From positions 186,001-250,000 of the forward strand of contig CACVBU010000791.1 of assembly GCA_902728285.1 (NCBI GenBank): a DNA stretch of 64,000 nucleotides, read 5' to 3'. Source of the stretch: Clytia hemisphaerica. Taxonomy: Eukaryota > Cnidaria > Hydrozoa > Leptothecata > Clytiidae. The stretch's first letter is position 1. Every line of letters starts with the position of its first letter. Shown one piece after another: positions 1 to 15,500 of this stretch. A program made the position numbers and the translations under genes. The notes beneath the pieces were generated by a model. That model saw only the letters and a list, made by a program, of their open reading frames with translations. It had not been told where the DNA came from and made no database searches.

Positions 1-740
1 AAATTAAAATCTTTGAAAAATGAAACCCCCAGATATTTACCCAAGGAATAAGTGTGCGAAATTTCAGCCAAATCGAACAATTTTTGAAGTCTCCAGGCTG
101 CCCCAAGCTTTAGCCTCGTTTTGGCAAAAAACTCGTCCCCCCAAGCCCCAAAAATCACGAAAAAATCACGAAATCACGAAAAAATACCCCTAGATATTCA
201 CCCAGGCTGCCCCAAAGTTTTCGGACGGACGTGCAGATCCAGAAATACGAAATGTCAAAAATCGACTCCCTCAAAGGGTCATAAATCTTCGTAATTTGGA
301 ATAAAGCTATAGTCTCTCAAAACGTCAAAAAAGGGAGAGAGGCTTTTCGAACTCTGGCTCGAAAATAAACATTACCTTGCAAACCTAGTGCCCTCCCCTC
401 ACCGGGCCTATAGCAATGTATATGAGAATTATTACTCGAAAAAAATAATTCGAGAATTAATTTTGCTGACACTTTTTAGGATATTTGAACTCGGCTGATT
501 TCAAATGCGTGTTCTGATCTTTGGGCTCTTCCAGAAAAATTCCGTTCATGGGGGAGGGGGGTGGAGGTTGAATTAGCCAGGGGTCATATAGTCTGAATCG
601 CAGACCTCTACAAAAACCCAGGTAGTATCTATAAGGAGCACAAATCCGTTAGTGAATGCCAGCAGCCTAGGGGTCACAAAATTAGCCACAAAATCCAGGT
701 CTAAGTATGCTTATGACCGGGAGGATTATATATATTATCT
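1..740. other. Intergenic, no gene seen
   Basis: No open frame here looks like a protein. The stretch contains short iterated phrases (several AAAATCACGAAA copies near 145-185, and two related CCC-AGATATT-ACCCA phrases near 28 and 190). It also holds a solo copy, near 523-552, of the arm of the hairpin found at 3120-3199, and one copy of a dispersed unit at 590-668. It reads as repeat-derived DNA. Confidence 0.6.
590..668. repeat. Dispersed repeat unit, copy 1
   Basis: The segment beginning AGTCTGAATCGCAGACCTCT and running to CCAGCAGCCT recurs almost unchanged in inverted orientation at 21514-21589. Its first 20 bases occur again at about 33000-33022. The similarity is far above chance in this AT-rich background. 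I see no coding potential and no pol III boxes, so the parent element is unknown. Confidence 0.7.
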
Positions 741-876
741 CTATAACCCTTCGAACATCTTGGGGTCAAAGAGCCCCCCCCCCCCCAAAAAAAAAAACGA
801 ACTTTTTTGATAACTTTTGAAATATTTATTCAATTGACTTGAATTTTGCAAGTGTGCACCAAATACCAAATATGTA

Positions 877-2110
877 CAGTGTATGGCCTCCAAAACGGAG
901 ACGGCCCCCAAAACGGAGGTCATCATTAAAATGAAGATTCTGACTTGTAGATTTATCAGAATTAAACCATTTTTGTTTATTTTGAAAGAATGATGGTCAT
1001 ACTTAAAAATGAACATGTTTTTGCTGGTTTGAGACAGATTCAAAATAACATTTTTGCGTCTAAAGGAAATATTTTAAAACCAAAATTAGATAGAAATTGC
1101 ATATAACTCACTCTAGCTCCTTGGATATTGAAAATAAGTTATGAAAACGGGGTATAGGAAACTTTCTACACCTAATTCCGTTCAGAAAATGCAGATACAT
1201 CTGTGACTTTAGAGGATGGGTAAAAGATATAGCATCTTGAAGGTCAACCAGTATTTTGGAGCCCTAGAATCAGCATTGATTAATCCGAAAGTTCTAAATA
1301 TGAGAAACAGCTAAAAGCCTTGAGTTAATAGTTTATAACAAAAAATTAACATTACATACAATTTTTTTCGCTGAATCAGCAAAAACGGTAAATTCTCTCA
1401 TTTTTTGCAAAATATAGGAGAAAAATATCTTTAAAGCTTAATATTTTCAGTTTCAGTTAAGCTTTTTTTCTAAAATTTTCACAGCTTATTCCATAAATGA
1501 ATGGAACTATTTTCAAAAAAGATTTGTTTTCAAAAACTTGATTAAGACGTTGTTAAATCAAAATGGTCATTTTGAAAATTTCTAAATTTTCAGTTTGGAC
1601 TTTGCAATATCGAAAAATCTTGAAATATTTCATAAAAATCATATATTTTACATCCATCGGGTCGTAAATTTAAGGGGAAACACAAATATGTTCATAGTTT
1701 TTTCCCCTATTACCACTGGGCTTAATAATTTAATTTTAACTACACCTCCGTTTTGGGGGCCCCCAACCTGCATTTTGACAACCAGGGGTATACTGTAAAC
1801 ATTTTATCAAACAAATTTATGCCCAAAACCCTCTAAATCACATTTCTAAATTATGGTCAAAATTTTGTATTCATATCTTAAAGATATCTCGAGAAACCGC
1901 TAAAATTGCAAACCTCCGTTTTGGGGGCCATTAGAAAAAAGCTACCTATCTTTAAGCGATTGAAAAATATTGTTAAAATTGAAAATTTTGAAAAAGAACT
2001 TCTGGGAAATGAAGTAGAGATGTTAAAGTTTTTCATGCAGCAAAAACCTTTGTAAAACCTCTTTTCCTCTAGATTTGAGAGAAATTTTAAATTTGATCGG
2101 CTTATTTTAG
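877..2110. repeat. TA-flanked element with CCTCCGTTTTGGGGGCC word, copy 1
   Basis: The left end reads TA then CAGTGTATGGCCTCCAAAACG. The matching right end (CGTTTTGGGGGCTACATACTG then TA) is seen in the second copy at 14794. Positions about 1610-2100 align with about 14280-14765 at roughly 90 % identity by eye. The word CCTCCGTTTTGGGGGCC and its complement occur near 886, 903, 1744 and 1912. The right terminus of this copy is missing, ending just before the next element at 2144. TA target sites suggest a Tc1/mariner-type non-autonomous element. No transposase is present. Confidence 0.7.
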
Positions 2111-2143
2111 GGTGGCTTCAGCAAAATTAGATGTAAAATCAAG

Positions 2144-2428
2144 TACACGTTTTTTTTTTTAAGAAACACACTTTTAAGAAACATGAGGCTCAGAATGCCT
2201 AAAAACTAAGAAACATCTAAGAAACATGCTGAGGCTGAGAATGAGAAAATAACATTTTTAAAACGGTTTTACATTTTTAGAACCTTCCAATCTTTGCGTG
2301 AAAAATAGGCTGATTATGTCAAAAAGTTTAGAAACATGTAAGAAACATTTAAGGCTCAAAAGGCCGATTTCTTAAGAAACATTGAGGCTGCTTGGTAGAA
2401 CTAGTTTCTCAAAAAAAAAAAACGTGTA
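2144..2428. mobile_element. TACACG-type MITE, AAGAAACAT word
   Basis: Inverted termini TACACG-T(n)-AAGAAAC and GTTTCTC-A(n)-CGTGTA bound about 285 bases. The inside holds six to eight copies of AAGAAACAT, interleaved with GAGGCTCA/GAGGCTGA. The same termini occur at 33276, 34979, 41378 and 59285, each with a different word. TA at both ends fits a TA target duplication. No coding capacity. Confidence 0.75.
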
Positions 2429-3119
2429 CATTGTAAGGGTCAGTAAAATGCACTGCCAGGGTGCCTTTTCACTGCTCAAGAGCTGCACTGCAAAGGTCCG
2501 ATTTTGAAAGCCAATTTTTCGGCGGCACATGCCGTCGTTTAGAAATCGAGCGCCCCTCGGGAAATTTCGGCATCATTGATGACGTCGCGCCCACCTGATG
2601 ACGTCATCATTCTTTCAGAATACCGAAAATAGGACCTCCTTAACTTTTTTTCACTTTAATTTTCTTTGCTCAAATTTCTTTTCTGAGGTAACTCATTGTA
2701 TCTTTGGGGCTGAGGGTAAATTTTTTGCCACCTGTTGGTATCGTGTATTTTACAGAGCAGCCAAAAAAGGCCTTTTTTGCCTAAATAGCCCTGGGATACT
2801 GCATCTATTGATTGGAAACGCTATTACCTTAATTCTGACAAGTGTTAGATATTGATGATACAAAGCTTAACAGCAAAGGTTTTAGCAAAAACTGAGGAGT
2901 GGTTATGCTGAAAGTGAGCATTTTAGGTAAAAAACGGACCTGTCTGTAAATTACCAAAAGCTCCAGTAGTTCCGGCAGGTGGTCAACATGTATTTTACAG
3001 ACTGGTCTGCAAAGTATGAAATACTCATGAGAATGAATTTTTCTGTATTAGTCTTTTATTTGATAAATCAGCCTTCAGGAACAAATCCCAACCAAATCGA
3101 ATGAGTCAATCAGTCAATG

Positions 3120-3199
3120 GGCTCTTCCAGAAAAAATTCGTACATGGGCGGACAATATATCCTCCACCCCCCATGTACGATTTTTTTCTGGAAGAGCTC
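3120..3199. repeat. Short perfect hairpin element
   Basis: The left arm (GGCTCTTCCAGAAAAAATTC, then GTACATGGG) is repeated in inverse at 3171-3199 after a GC-poor loop. It looks like the smallest kind of foldback element. The half-copy at 523-552 shows that it is dispersed. Confidence 0.7.
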
Positions 3200-4167
3200 A
3201 ATACATGATTTTGGTCAAGTTTACATTCCAAATGTAAAAATACTAACTAGACAGGTGGCCAAACAAAAATTTTGCACATCATTTTCAATAATAGTATCCA
3301 TATTTAATTACCACTGGTCAAAATTTCAAGGTCATACCACTTTTTTAAGGGAGCTAGTAAAATTTACTATGGAAGTATCTTAAAAAAATAGGAAGATGCT
3401 CAAGGGAAACATAAAGCGTATATCTCAACTTTACAAAGCGTTTATAATGGGTGCTGAAAAATTAATAACAAAATCCACCTACTAATAAGACAGCCCTTAG
3501 TTTTTGTTTTTATTGCAACGACATCACATGATATTTAGAATAAATATGAGACTGCCTTTAGTTTTGACTAAAATTTGTGGACATTATGGAAATCTCGTAT
3601 TTGAATGAAGAATGCTGGGTAAATAAAATTTCAAACAAGAAAGTGAAAATAATTTGAAGAAGACTTACTGTGAAGACATGTTAAAATAAAGTTGTCCAGG
3701 TTGGTTTGTTATTGGCCACCATTCCTTTCCTTTTCCTGTCACTTTATTGGTATATTTTTCAGTTAAAAATTTCATACTTTAATTATTCTAGAAAGAAAAT
3801 TTTAACAGAATGAAATCTTTAAATTTTGACAAAAATAAAATCGCCAAGTTTCATCCCCTCTTCAAAATTAAATACATAAACCAAAATTACAATGGCCTTT
3901 GGAATTGACATAACTTACTTTACTTTCATGGTAACAAAAACTTATTTTTTTTGGCAAATTTCTTACTTTCTCCTACCACAAATTATTCAAAATTTCTGAT
4001 AAAATTGGCAATATACCTAATTATTTTATTTTTTGCAGGAACTAATTTTCATTGTTTTAACTTTGAAATAAGCAAGGAAGATAACTTTTAGAGGATGAAT
4101 TTAAAATGTTTCCAAAAATTCAAAATAACAAAACTAGATCAATTTGAATATATTTTCTTGAAAGAGA

Positions 4168-4398
4168 CTATAAGATTTGTATGAGTTTCTCTGTTCTTAT
4201 TTTTGCACCTTTAGCCTTTACAGTCCAAGAGCTGGGGGTCAAAATAGGCTCAATGAGGTTACCAGACATATTATATAGTCTGGTAGAATACGATTCCTCC
4301 CTGAAATTTGGCACATAATCTTTCTGATCCTGACTATCGTAAAGAATCATCATAAAAAGTGTTAGCAAGGCAAGACCCCAAGGACACATTATTACCAT
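4168..4398 (-). CDS. Doubtful 76-aa open frame with hydrophobic N-terminus
   Basis: The frame starts MVIMCPWGLALLTLFMMILY, which resembles a signal peptide, followed by a polar tail with no recognised motif. Just upstream of the ATG lies a TATATAAA. However, the surrounding string (AGTCTTCTATATA..AGAGCTTT) matches the arm of the repeat family at 7296-8965 and 39887-40340, so the apparent promoter is repeat sequence. I do not recognise a family. It is more likely a chance frame than a gene. Confidence 0.15.
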   Translation of the reverse strand: MVIMCPWGLALLTLFMMILYDSQDQKDYVPNFREESYSTRLYNMSGNLIEPILTPSSWTVKAKGAKIRTEKLIQIL

Positions 4399-4821
4399 TT
4401 GAAAGCTCTAAAAATTTATATAGAAGACTTTTAGTGCACCTAACTGGAGAGGTTTAGGGAGGAAACAGTAAAAAACTGCGTAAAAACACAAATTTAAACA
4501 TAAATATTTAATCAAGTTAGTTTTTTCTTTAACAAATCAAAATAACCTTTTATCCAAATGAGCCTGAATGGACTACTGAGACAGAATTGTTACTAACTTT
4601 GGGGCATTTTTTCGATTCTACAAATTTGTTTGCCAAATTTCCTTCAAGTTCAACCTACTCACAAATTAATCAAATACTTAGATTTTTTGAGTACAATTTC
4701 CAATTTTGGTCAAAAGTGTGAGAATTTTGATGCAAAGATTAAGAAGTAAATTGCCGAAATTTCAAAAGAAAGTAAAAGGGAATGACATTAACACAAAACA
4801 GGATTATCCAGTAAAATTGCA

Positions 4822-4827
4822 TTTATT
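4822..4827 (-). terminator. Poly(A) signal AATAAA of polyubiquitin
   Basis: AATAAA on the minus strand, 89 bases downstream of the polyubiquitin stop codon. This is a normal 3' UTR distance. Confidence 0.75.
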
Positions 4828-4915
4828 AAGATTTAAGATGTGCTAATTAAGTGTTACAAGTCATGACTTTAATATACTAGAATGTATTGTCTCTTGTTTA
4901 TGATAACTTGTTTAA

Positions 4916-6517
<1,602 letters not shown>

Positions 6518-9500
6518 ATGGCGACGCAGACACGAGAAGCTCCATCTTCCAACAACAAAGAGCAGCAGCAAAAAGATTCAGCTGAGAAATCTGCAAGATC
6601 TGTATTCGGTGAGAAAGATTAATTTACAAGTAATGAACTGCATGAAAATCTAAAGGTTTCTTTGCCTGATATACCTCTTAGGAATACCTTACTAGCTCTA
6701 ACATAGGTATCGTGGTATAGTGGTTGTCGACCTTGGCTTCTGTGCAGGAGGCCAGCAGGGTTCGATCCCCACTCACGGCAGTTCACTTGGCAAGTGAACG
6801 TTCCTTCGCCCAGGTCAACCCATGCCATGTGAGGGGAATTGGGTAGTCAGTTCAAGGTGCTGACGGGACGCTCATTAGTAAGCGCCTATAGTTGCGAGAA
6901 TAGGCCTCTAAAGCCTCCTGAGTCCTGCAACTCAACCAAATAGAAATAGAAATAGAAATAACAGCGTCAAACGAAAGTCCCTGAAAGTCTCTACTGTCTA
7001 TGGACTGGGGTCCCAAAGTAATGTGTATTTTGAAGAACAACCCAAAAGGAAACTTTTCACCCGCCTAGCATTTTAATTTCCTACCTAGCGATTATTCACA
7101 ATCATTCTTGGAAGAAAAATACTAGCTACTTTGTTCAAATATGCCAGATTTTGCCTAATTTTGCTTCTGTTTGCGAAAATTGGTCGTCATAGTTGGTGTT
7201 CATAATCGCACACTTCTATTGGGAACGTTGCGAAAAATTGCAGCACACGCCCTGAGGGAATTGTTGCAAAAAACTGCAACGTAGCCGCAGAATTTTGCAA
7301 CGTTGCGGATCTGTGCAATTTCCCGAACTTTTTCCCAGGCAAAGCCCTAAGGGCGGAATTTTTGAAAATTTCAAACTCATTTTCAGACATTATCAAGTAT
7401 ACCATTCAAAAGCTCTCAAAAAACTATATAGAAGACTTTTAAACAGGTATAGCCGATTTCATTACCTAACTCAAGATAATTCACGCGATGGCATTCAAAA
7501 ATTGTGTGAGGTTTTCAAAAACAGCAAAAAAAAAAAGAAATTTGAATATGTTTTTTAAAAATAAATCTTTTCAAACAAAACTTCACAATATTGGTTCTAA
7601 AGGTGATATAAGTAGGTTGAAAAAAAATTTTGTGAAATGGGCCAAAATTGCGGCACAAATCAAGAAAAACACTATGTTGATAAAACAGCAGCCACAAATT
7701 TGTTCAATGAGTAAAAATCATTTTTTTCAGATGAAAGTCGTAGCAAAAGGGTACTATCCACAAAATATCAAAAATGGAACCAAAATTATTGGGTCATTGG
7801 GCTAGAATTGCAGCTCAAAGTTGACGATTTTTTTTATATATGCTTTGATTGAAGCCACATTTTAAGCATATTGAAAACCTTGCAGCCACAAATTAAACAC
7901 ATAAGTATCTTTATAAGACCTTAAACTACCAATTTCAAGAAAAATGGTTAAAAAATATTGAAGTCTTAAAGCAGGACAGCACATAAACCAACCCTAAAAA
8001 TGCCAACTAATACTTATATGTAACAGCTAAGAAGGTTATAGTTACAAAAAATGGTATTTGCAGCCACAAAATGTACACTCTTTCTTAAAATAACACTGTA
8101 TTGTGTCAGATTGTGTTTGTTTTGCATTAGGCTTTGCAAATATTCATGTTTCGAAAACAAAACCCAACCTGGAATGTGTAAATTGATAATTTAGTGATTG
8201 AAGCCACATTTTAAGCCCATTGAAAACCCTGCAGCCACAAATTAAACCCATAAGTATCTTTATCAGACTTTAAACTACCAATTTCAAGAAAAACGGTTAA
8301 AAAATATTGAAGTCTTAAAACAGGACAGCACATATAAGCCAACCCGTTGAGTGAGCCACAGTGACATACAGCCACAAAACCTGCCCTCACTTTGCCATCT
8401 TATGTTTCAAGACTGAATCACTCAACTTCAAAGGGAGCCACATTTTTGGAAAGCTCATCAATTTCCTTATTTTATGGAATTTTGTACTACACAGCAGCCA
8501 CAAGAATGTCAACGCTGTGGGCTAAAAAGTGGCTGTGATTGAAAACCTCACTTTTTGGGGTTCTACTTTTGAATGCAATCACGCAGAAGATGCTATTTGG
8601 TCAATTTTAGACCAAAATGTGGCAAAAAGTGGAACTTGTGTATGAAATATCTTGAGTTAGGTAAGGAAATCGGCTATAACAGTTTAAAAGTCTTCTATAT
8701 AGTTTTTCGAGATCTTTAGAATGTTATTATACATGATATTGTCTGGAAATAAGTTTGAAATTTTCAAAAAGTTTTGCCCTTAGGATTTTGCCTGGGGAAA
8801 ATAGAAATTGCCCAAAAAAGGGATGTTCCACCATTGGGATTTTAGGGGATTTTTTCCTGAGGCATAACAATCCTATAGAGAAGGTCTGGAGAAAGTTTCA
8901 GCTAGATCTTATTTTTTTTCTACAAACAGCCTGTATTTTTGTAACACAACCACAATTTTGCGTGGGAGGACTATTTTCCTCAGATGTATAATTTTCAAGC
9001 GCCTTCAGAGGTTTACTGTGCACGTAAGAAAATTTCAAACAGCTGTTATCAGGTTATCATTTGATAGCTATGCAAGTTTCCCTCCACTGATGCAAGTTAC
9101 CCAACTTTACGGTAGAAGGTCAGGCTAGCTCTAAAACTCTAAAACTGCAACTAATAACATGAAAACCAGAATATGATTCTTCAATGGGAATCAAAACTAT
9201 AAAGTGCACTTACAAGCATCAATATGTCAGATCTAACAAAATTAATAACAGCACTGTCATCATTGACAATAAAACAAAGGATTTTCTGTCAAGAGTCTTG
9301 TAAACATTCCAACAACTTCCATCAAAATGATCTGCCACATCTAAGTCTACCATTTTTAACATGGTCCCAGGATTGAGCGGAGGACTGCAGAACGCCCGTG
9401 AGCTCCCGCACAGGTGAAAAACTGTAATCTGTCAATCATCTTTCTCAAACGAAGAGATTCTAGCTTTACGATAGTGCTGGGATCTATCTATCTATCTATC

Positions 9501-12500
9501 TGTATATTTCAGACTAAAAGGTCCTAGAACCCATTATCCATACATTTGTTTGTTTAAAAAAAATGAAATATGAATAAATGAATAAAATGTTAAGAGCAAT
9601 AAAATATTTTGAGATTTTAATTAATGCTTAATAACAAGGAGAAAAAGAATGAATTAGACTAGTGGATCATCAGTGGATAGTATTCAATCATCATTATCCC
9701 TTTACTTTTATTCCTAGAACTTTTGCAAAAAAAAGGAAAAATAGAAAAGTTGTATTTTTTTACTGCTCTATTCACATACTTCTATGTGGTGTTTTTTTGC
9801 AAACATCAAAAAACTGATTTTTGTCCCGCTTTTGCAGGACTTAAGCTTAAGTGCTTGCGTGCAGCAAAGGGTACAAAGTCTAAATATGCGTTTCCCGTAA
9901 TTTTTGTATGAAGAGTTTAAGTCTATACTGAAGGGGTTTTTGTTAGTTTTTCAGATTTTCCAAGGGGGTTATTTAAAGGTTTCAGGGGGTTCTCTTCTCC
10001 TAAACTGACATTAATAGTCATTTTTCAGACCCTTTTCCACAAAATTTCACTTTCCAGGGGTGTCAACAAGGGGTGCCACAAGCAAAAAATGGAAATACGG
10101 AATGCGCAATTTATGCATTCAACAGAACGAACAAAATTCAAGACGGTAAAAAAAGTTGTTTTTGTTTAGAATAGCTTTCCTCTATCAAGAGGTGATTTCA
10201 CATGGGATTTTTATGAGAGTAATCCTAAGTTATCGTAGAACGCAGAGAAATAAAAATATTACTGTGTACTTACATTCCAATATGAAAAAGTTTGGACATT
10301 CTAGAGGGTACTTTTCAAGTCTTTTCTAGACATTTTACTATCATCCACGAGGTCTATTTGAAAATCTTTTTTATGAGACGCTTGGAATCATCGTAAAAAT
10401 ACATTCATCCCCTGTGGGGGATTTGGAAAAAAGTCCAAATCAAAATCTTCCGCAATAACAAATGAAAAATTTTCAAATTATGTGATCACGCTAGAAAGAA
10501 GTCCCTATCACAACATCAAGCTAACCGCTTGGGAGGGGGCCTCCTTCAAAATGCACATGTTTCGAGACCCAGTTTGTCACCCTGCGACCCTTTTGGAACA
10601 AAGACAAATGTTTTCAAATCTTACAACAGAATAGCTGGGATATTTGACAATGTTATGGAATTCAACAATGCTAAAATTGCAGAATTTTGCGGCGCTGTCA
10701 TTCTATGCAATTTCCTTACCTGATTTTGACTTTGAGAGTCTCACATTCAAACTTTGATGTTTTTATTGTACAACCTTTATACTTGGACATACAATTTTTT
10801 CAAGCAATATATAAAATTATTGGAGTGATAAAATTGATTCAAAAGTATACACGCAGTTGAAATTCTGCACTTAAGCAGACTTAAGCGTTATAAAATGTTA
10901 AACTGAAAAAAATCGAGAATGATTCTTTCCTGAATTACAAGTATTGTTCAAGCTCTATTAAACCTTTTAGCTAAGTAATTCAAAGAAATAATTTTGTGAC
11001 AGAATACTGTCAGATTTTTTAAACCAAATTTGAAATACAGTTTGTTAGTTTGTAGACATTCAGTTGTTGATATGTAGACGAAGGTACCTAGTCGTTTGGG
11101 AGAACATGGCCAGCCATTGTGGCTGGAAACTACTTATCTGCTCTGCATTACTGAAATAAAACTCTAATACTTTAAAAAGGACATCGTGCGAGAAGATTTG
11201 CATCGTTAACCCACACGTTAGTGTGCTATTTTGAACAAAACTTATTTATAGCTAATATCTAATCACAGTTTTTACTTGCATCCACTGAAGTATGGAGTAA
11301 TTAGTTATGTAATTAGACTGTTGCTTTCACCTAAAGGAATATAGACATATAACTGACATGATAAAACTTGTAAAAGGCCTGTGACCTTCTGACCTTCCTG
11401 ACCCTGGATGAGATGAGCGAGGATGTAACAGCCCACATTTCTTGGAGACATTTCATCCTGTTGAGTTTCTAGCATTTAGCTGTGCCGTGACAGTTTCAAT
11501 CTGAATCCAAGATGTGTAAGGTTCCTTGTCTTTGCAAAGTACAAAGTCTTTATTGAGTTGCAGAAGTTGGAGTGATATGTAGCTTTTTCCTGTGGTAATA
11601 AATTGTGTTTTTAATTTGTTAAACTTCAGGTTATGTTCAATGTTGTAGATTATACATTTGTTAAGAGTTTTTAAGCGGTTTAAGGTTGGACTAATTGAAA
11701 TAAGGTCATCAGCAAATGCCACGGTACATGTGTTTGTGCCATCTTGTAGATGTGCTCCGATTCGGAGGTCTAAAACTTCTGCAATAAGATTCTCTGTAAC
11801 TATTATAAAGATATGGAGACAAGATTGATCCCTGCTTGACTCCTTGTGTTAACAACATGAAAAGGTTTGATTTATTATTACTTTAAATAATTGGCTTTTC
11901 AAGTATAAGTCTATCAAGAATTTGAGGATAGATAATATATGTATATTGGTGAGTTGTTTTTGGACCTACCTGTAGGTCCTATAAGTTAACCCATGTTCGT
12001 TAGTTATTTAGTCAGTTAGTGCGTTCGTTACCAGCTTTTCTAGAGATTGGCTCATTCAATTTTTCTCATTTTTTGCACAAAGATACATAACCATAAACCC
12101 TCGAATGTGACATAGCCCGATTTTCGATAAAAAAACTTTTTGGGCAAATTTCAGCCAAAAAACAACTAAAAGAGTTTTTTGGTGAAAAATTGGATCATTA
12201 ATTTTTTTTTGATTTTTTGCATGAAAGTAGGCTACCATCATAGGTAAAAGATGGCTCAATCAGATTTTCTTAAAAAAAATTTCGGCTCCAAAACACATCT
12301 TTAGCTATAAGAATCATAATTTATAAGCATAGATCAATGTTCTTAACTAAATTACTCAATTTTTTGACGATATATATGTTTTTTTACTAAGTCATAAGTT
12401 GAAAGAGTATTTGTGATTAGACATGAAACTTTGGTTCCTAGACGTGTTATTCACAAAAAAATAGCCAGAATTTGATCTTTTTTTACAAGCACATTACCAA

Positions 12501-15500
12501 TTACTTAACTATTAGCTTTTCTCAAGATTCGCTCATTCAATTTTCAACACTTTATTGATTCAATCGATACACCTATCGATACATAACATAGACTTTTAAT
12601 CAATAAGAATTTAGCAATCCAAAATTAGCGATAGAAAATTAGCAATATGAGATTTATCGATAAAAAATGAACGTTAATAAATTTGTTATAGAAGCCACTG
12701 CAGTGCAATTTAGCGATAACGATAAAAGATTAGCACTATAAAATTAGCGATGCAACTTATCGATGCAACTTAGAAGTCATTGTAGCGTTCAAAGTCTCCG
12801 AATTTTTACAAACAAAAATATCTAAAGACAGCAGTTGCGTTTAAGAAACAGAACACCCCTATCTGTCCCTCAGCCGCAAGTTTTGTTAAGCCGATCATAG
12901 ATTTTTCTAAAGCTCTGTTGTTTTATTATTCTTCATGAATTTCACTTGCAAGCGTCTCTTATGCTTAGTTTTATCGTAAATCCCCAAGTGTTTCTATCTA
13001 ATGCTTAATTTTATCAACTTGTTTTTACCTGAAGTGTTCCTAAGGCTAGTTTTGGAAAGAGTTCATAATTCTTTGCTAACGAATAAAAAAAAAGGCATTG
13101 TGACCAATTTCATCGACAAAGCAATTTATTTATAGAATTCAATAACTTTATTGATAAAGACTTTTGAACGTTTAAAGCTTATCGATGACGAATCTACAGT
13201 TATCGATGAAACCGATCAAGCTATCGATAATTTTACTATTGATAATACACTTTTCAGTAGATAATTTTACTATTGATAATACACTTTTCAGTAGAAAGCG
13301 AAAGTGATCCTTTTCCCATGGAAGGTCACTTCACAGTTGATACTTTTCTAAGCAATTCTGCTTTATGAATCCAGCACACATTAAAGATATTTGACTGAAT
13401 GAAAAAATAAATGAACTCAAGAAATTTTCTTAAAATAAAAAGATTTCAATTTTTTTGAAAATTATGTGTGATTACAAAATTCTGAAAAAGATTCAAAAAT
13501 ATGATGAAAATCACTAATTTTAGTACCAAAGTAATGAATTCAGTTGATATGAGTGGTGCATAATGTCTTGAAAGAGGGGAAAAAATCCTGATGACACCCC
13601 AATTTCGAGGGGGTTCCATCAAATTTTGAAAGCAGGTGGATCCTAGAGTAGGGGAGGTTGCTCTAGACGGGTGGGGGGGGGTGTAGTGACACCCTTCCAA
13701 ACTATAGCTCAGAAAAGTCACTTACCATGGCAAAATATTAGCTGTGGTACCAAAAACTTTAGCTGATCAGCCTCTTTTTCTCCTAATGTCACTAATTTTC
13801 CTATATGGGTTAACTAGATCATTTCATGAGCAAAAACTCTTTCATTTCTTTTTCATCACAGTTGGGAACATCCCTTACGAAGCAACAGATGAACAACTCA
13901 AAGATATCTTCAATCAAGCTGGACCTGTTCTGAGCTTTCGGTAGGAGTAATAACTTGATTTAAAGCGACTTTCCTAGTACTCATTGCATTTTTTTATTAG
14001 TCGGCATTTTTAAAGGGCGGAAAATAGTGTTTAGCATTTCTTATTTATGACTCAAAACGCTTTAAGTTATGTGGACACCTTTTCCTGATTATTTGTCAAA
14101 AAAGAAAATTCTTCAGCCAAAGTGGGGGAAAAGTTACTGGATCTCATTTTCGTAAAATCGCAATCTTAAATCTTTCTTGGACCTAGAGTTATAACCATTC
14201 AAATTTTATACTCAATAATTGTCTCTTTCGGAAAGAACAAAGAAAAAAGAGAACGTCCAGCGGACGTTTGACACAAAAATCTCGAAATATTTTATAAAAA
14301 TCATAATTTTTACGTCCATCGGGTCGTAAATTTAATGGAAAACACAAATATGTTCATAGTCCCCCCCCCCCATATTACCACTGGGCTTAATAATTTGATT
14401 TTAACCACACCTACGTTTTGGGCGCCCCCAAACCTGCGTTTTGACAACCAAAATTTTTTGATATACTTTAAAAATTTTATCAAAAAAATTTATGCTCAAA
14501 ATCCTCTAAATCACATTTCCAAACTATGGTCAAACTTCTGTATTCATATCTTAAAGATATCTCGAGAAATCGCTAAAGTTGCAAACCCCCGTTTTGGGGG
14601 CCATTAGAAAAAAGCTACCTATCTTTAAGCGACTGAAATATGTTGTTGAAATTGAAAATTTTGAAAAAGCACTTCTGGGAAATAAAGTAGAGATGTTAAA
14701 GATTTTCATGCAGCAAAAATTTTTGTAAAACCTCTTTTCCTCTAGATTTGAGAGACATTTTAAATTTGATCAACGTTTTGGGGGCTACATACTGTAACGA
14801 GTTGAAGTCAATCCAAAGAAAAATCCCAAGATGCTTTTTTAGTTCAATCTATTGGGAACAAAATCATTTTTCCAAAATTCAACTTCTTTGAAGTAGGTAA
14901 TGTTAAAATTCTTAAGATTTTAATTGTATCCTGTTCAGTTTTTTGAATTTAACCAAAATTTTAACCATTAGATAGAAAATATTACTTGCTTTCTGTAAAT
15001 ACATACTTTTGACGTATAAAAATTTGTTGTTCTAAAGATATGACCAATACAAGAGAAGGTGTCATAAAGGGTGTCCACATACTTTAAGCTGATTCAATGT
15101 CAATTAAATTTGTAATTTTGCTTTTTTAGAGCCGTGTTTTCAATTATGTTTATTCTGGTTTATTTATGTTTTTTTGTTTATTTATAATTATTTTTTTCAT
15201 AGACTTGTATATGATCGAGAAACAGGGAAGCCGAAAGGTTTTGGATTTTGCGAATACAAGGATCAAGATACAGCACAAAGTGCCATCAGAAATCTTAATG
15301 GCACAGAAATTCATGGAAGAACACTGCGTGTTGACAGTGCTTCAAGTCAAAAAGCAGCTGCTGATGAAACCAAAAGTAAGTAAACACAGTCCAATAATAA
15401 ATCGATGATTTGCAGTAGGAACAGGATATTTTAGATATCAGAAATTTTCTGATGCTGAAAATAAATGTAGAATATACAGTAACTATTTTCTCAAAATTAC

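Larger units (their letters stand above)
2429..4821. other. Intergenic, mostly featureless; one hairpin
   Basis: I see no supported gene between the element at 2144-2428 and the polyubiquitin poly(A) signal. The clearest structure is a near-perfect hairpin at 3120-3199 (arms of about 29 bases starting GGCTCTTCCAGAAAAAA, loop about 22). A solo copy of one arm lies at about 523-552. A low-confidence small open frame lies at 4168-4398. Confidence 0.55.

Noticed and set aside
6706-6780. Genuine tRNA gene
   Set aside because: Box A and box B are present, but no acceptor or anticodon stem pairs. The segment continues into a SINE body with an (ATAGAA)n tail.
13744-13861. Open frame upstream of CSTF2 exon 2 as an alternative N-terminus
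   Set aside because: The frame runs through a clear pyrimidine-rich acceptor at 13861. The conserved protein begins in exon 1 at 6518 and continues exactly at VGNIPYEA.
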